Shown: positions 35,970 through 36,271 of the stretch, one piece after another
How positions within the stretch are numbered: the first letter of the stretch is position 1
How the letters are laid out: each line of letters starts with the position of its first letter
Assembly: GCA_903922825.1 (NCBI GenBank)
Contig: CAIXVE010000051.1
Coordinates: 1-36,271, forward strand
DNA from: an uncultured Micrococcales bacterium
GTDB lineage: Bacteria > Actinomycetota > Actinomycetes > Actinomycetales > Microbacteriaceae
Reading direction: 5' to 3'
DNA: 36,271 bases
The notes under the pieces: model-generated
The model's database searches: none
What the model was told of the DNA's origin: nothing
What the model saw: the letters and a program-made list of their open reading frames with translations, nothing else
Position numbers and translations under genes: made by a program

Positions 35970-36271
35970 ATGTCAGATAGAGATATAAGAGCCCAAATCG
36001 AACTTGGCCGGATTGGCCTAGATCCATTAGAGATGGACCTTTTGCAGCCATCCAGTATGGACGTTCGACTGGACCGTTTCTTCAGACTCTTTGATAACCA
36101 CAAATACGCCTTTATTGACCCAGCCGAATCCCAGCCGGATCTAACCCGTTTAGTTGAAGTTAAATCAGATGAAGCCTTCATATTGCACCCAGGTGAATTT
36201 GTTTTAGGTTCAACCTTTGAATTTGTTTCACTGCCTGATGACATTGCAGCAAGGTTGGAAGGTAAATCTTC
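35970..36271 (+). CDS. dcd: dCTP deaminase (partial, runs off the window end)
   Basis: [53 protein letters not shown]...[23 protein letters not shown]; frame also has ATG at 35964. Confidence 0.95.
   Translation, partial: MSDRDIRAQIELGRIGLDPLEMDLLQPSSMDVRLDRFFRLFDNHKYAFIDPAESQPDLTRLVEVKSDEAFILHPGEFVLGSTFEFVSLPDDIAARLEGKS

Noticed and set aside
35957-36244. Minus-strand 95-aa ORF at the window end
   Set aside because: The plus strand encodes a clear dCTP deaminase N-terminus.
1-36271. CRISPR arrays, tRNA/rRNA genes, transposases
   Set aside because: No regularly spaced repeats, tRNA-like cloverleaf sequences or transposase motifs seen in the intergenic gaps, although a tRNAscan/Infernal run was not possible.

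Overview
This window is the origin-proximal region of a compact, moderately low-GC actinobacterial chromosome. Protein content suggests a streamlined Microbacteriaceae-like lineage, but that placement is inference. Most of it is the conserved actinobacterial oriC block: dnaA (-), then rpmH-rnpA-yidD-yidC-jag-rsmG-parA-parB, trxA/trxB, murJ, a DUF6049-like remnant, a NUDIX hydrolase, pcnA, rpsF-ssb-rpsR-rplI and dnaB. It is followed by purB, a three-gene 2-oxoacid dehydrogenase operon, a Zn/Mn-type ABC transporter operon with a Fur/Zur-type regulator and two uncharacterised membrane proteins, rpmB-rpmG-rpsN, hup, a CopD-CtaG fusion, a PIF1-like helicase, a membrane-anchored esterase, an MMPL transporter, a MarR regulator and the start of dcd. 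I found no mobile elements, CRISPR arrays or tRNA/rRNA genes. The observations most worth checking are: (1) an origin-like cluster of four perfect DnaA boxes in opposed pairs around an AT-rich spacer, just upstream of dnaB and about 14 kb from oriC; (2) a second DnaA-box-like inverted-repeat array between parB and trxA that shares an 11-bp arm with the dnaA upstream region; (3) a WXG100-like micro-ORF coupled to a truncated alpha/beta-hydrolase-like ORF; (4) two related unknown membrane proteins inside the Zur/zinc operon; (5) an rpsF leader that can sequester its Shine-Dalgarno sequence and carries a CCG element; (6) a parS site embedded in an out-of-frame overlap at the start of parA.
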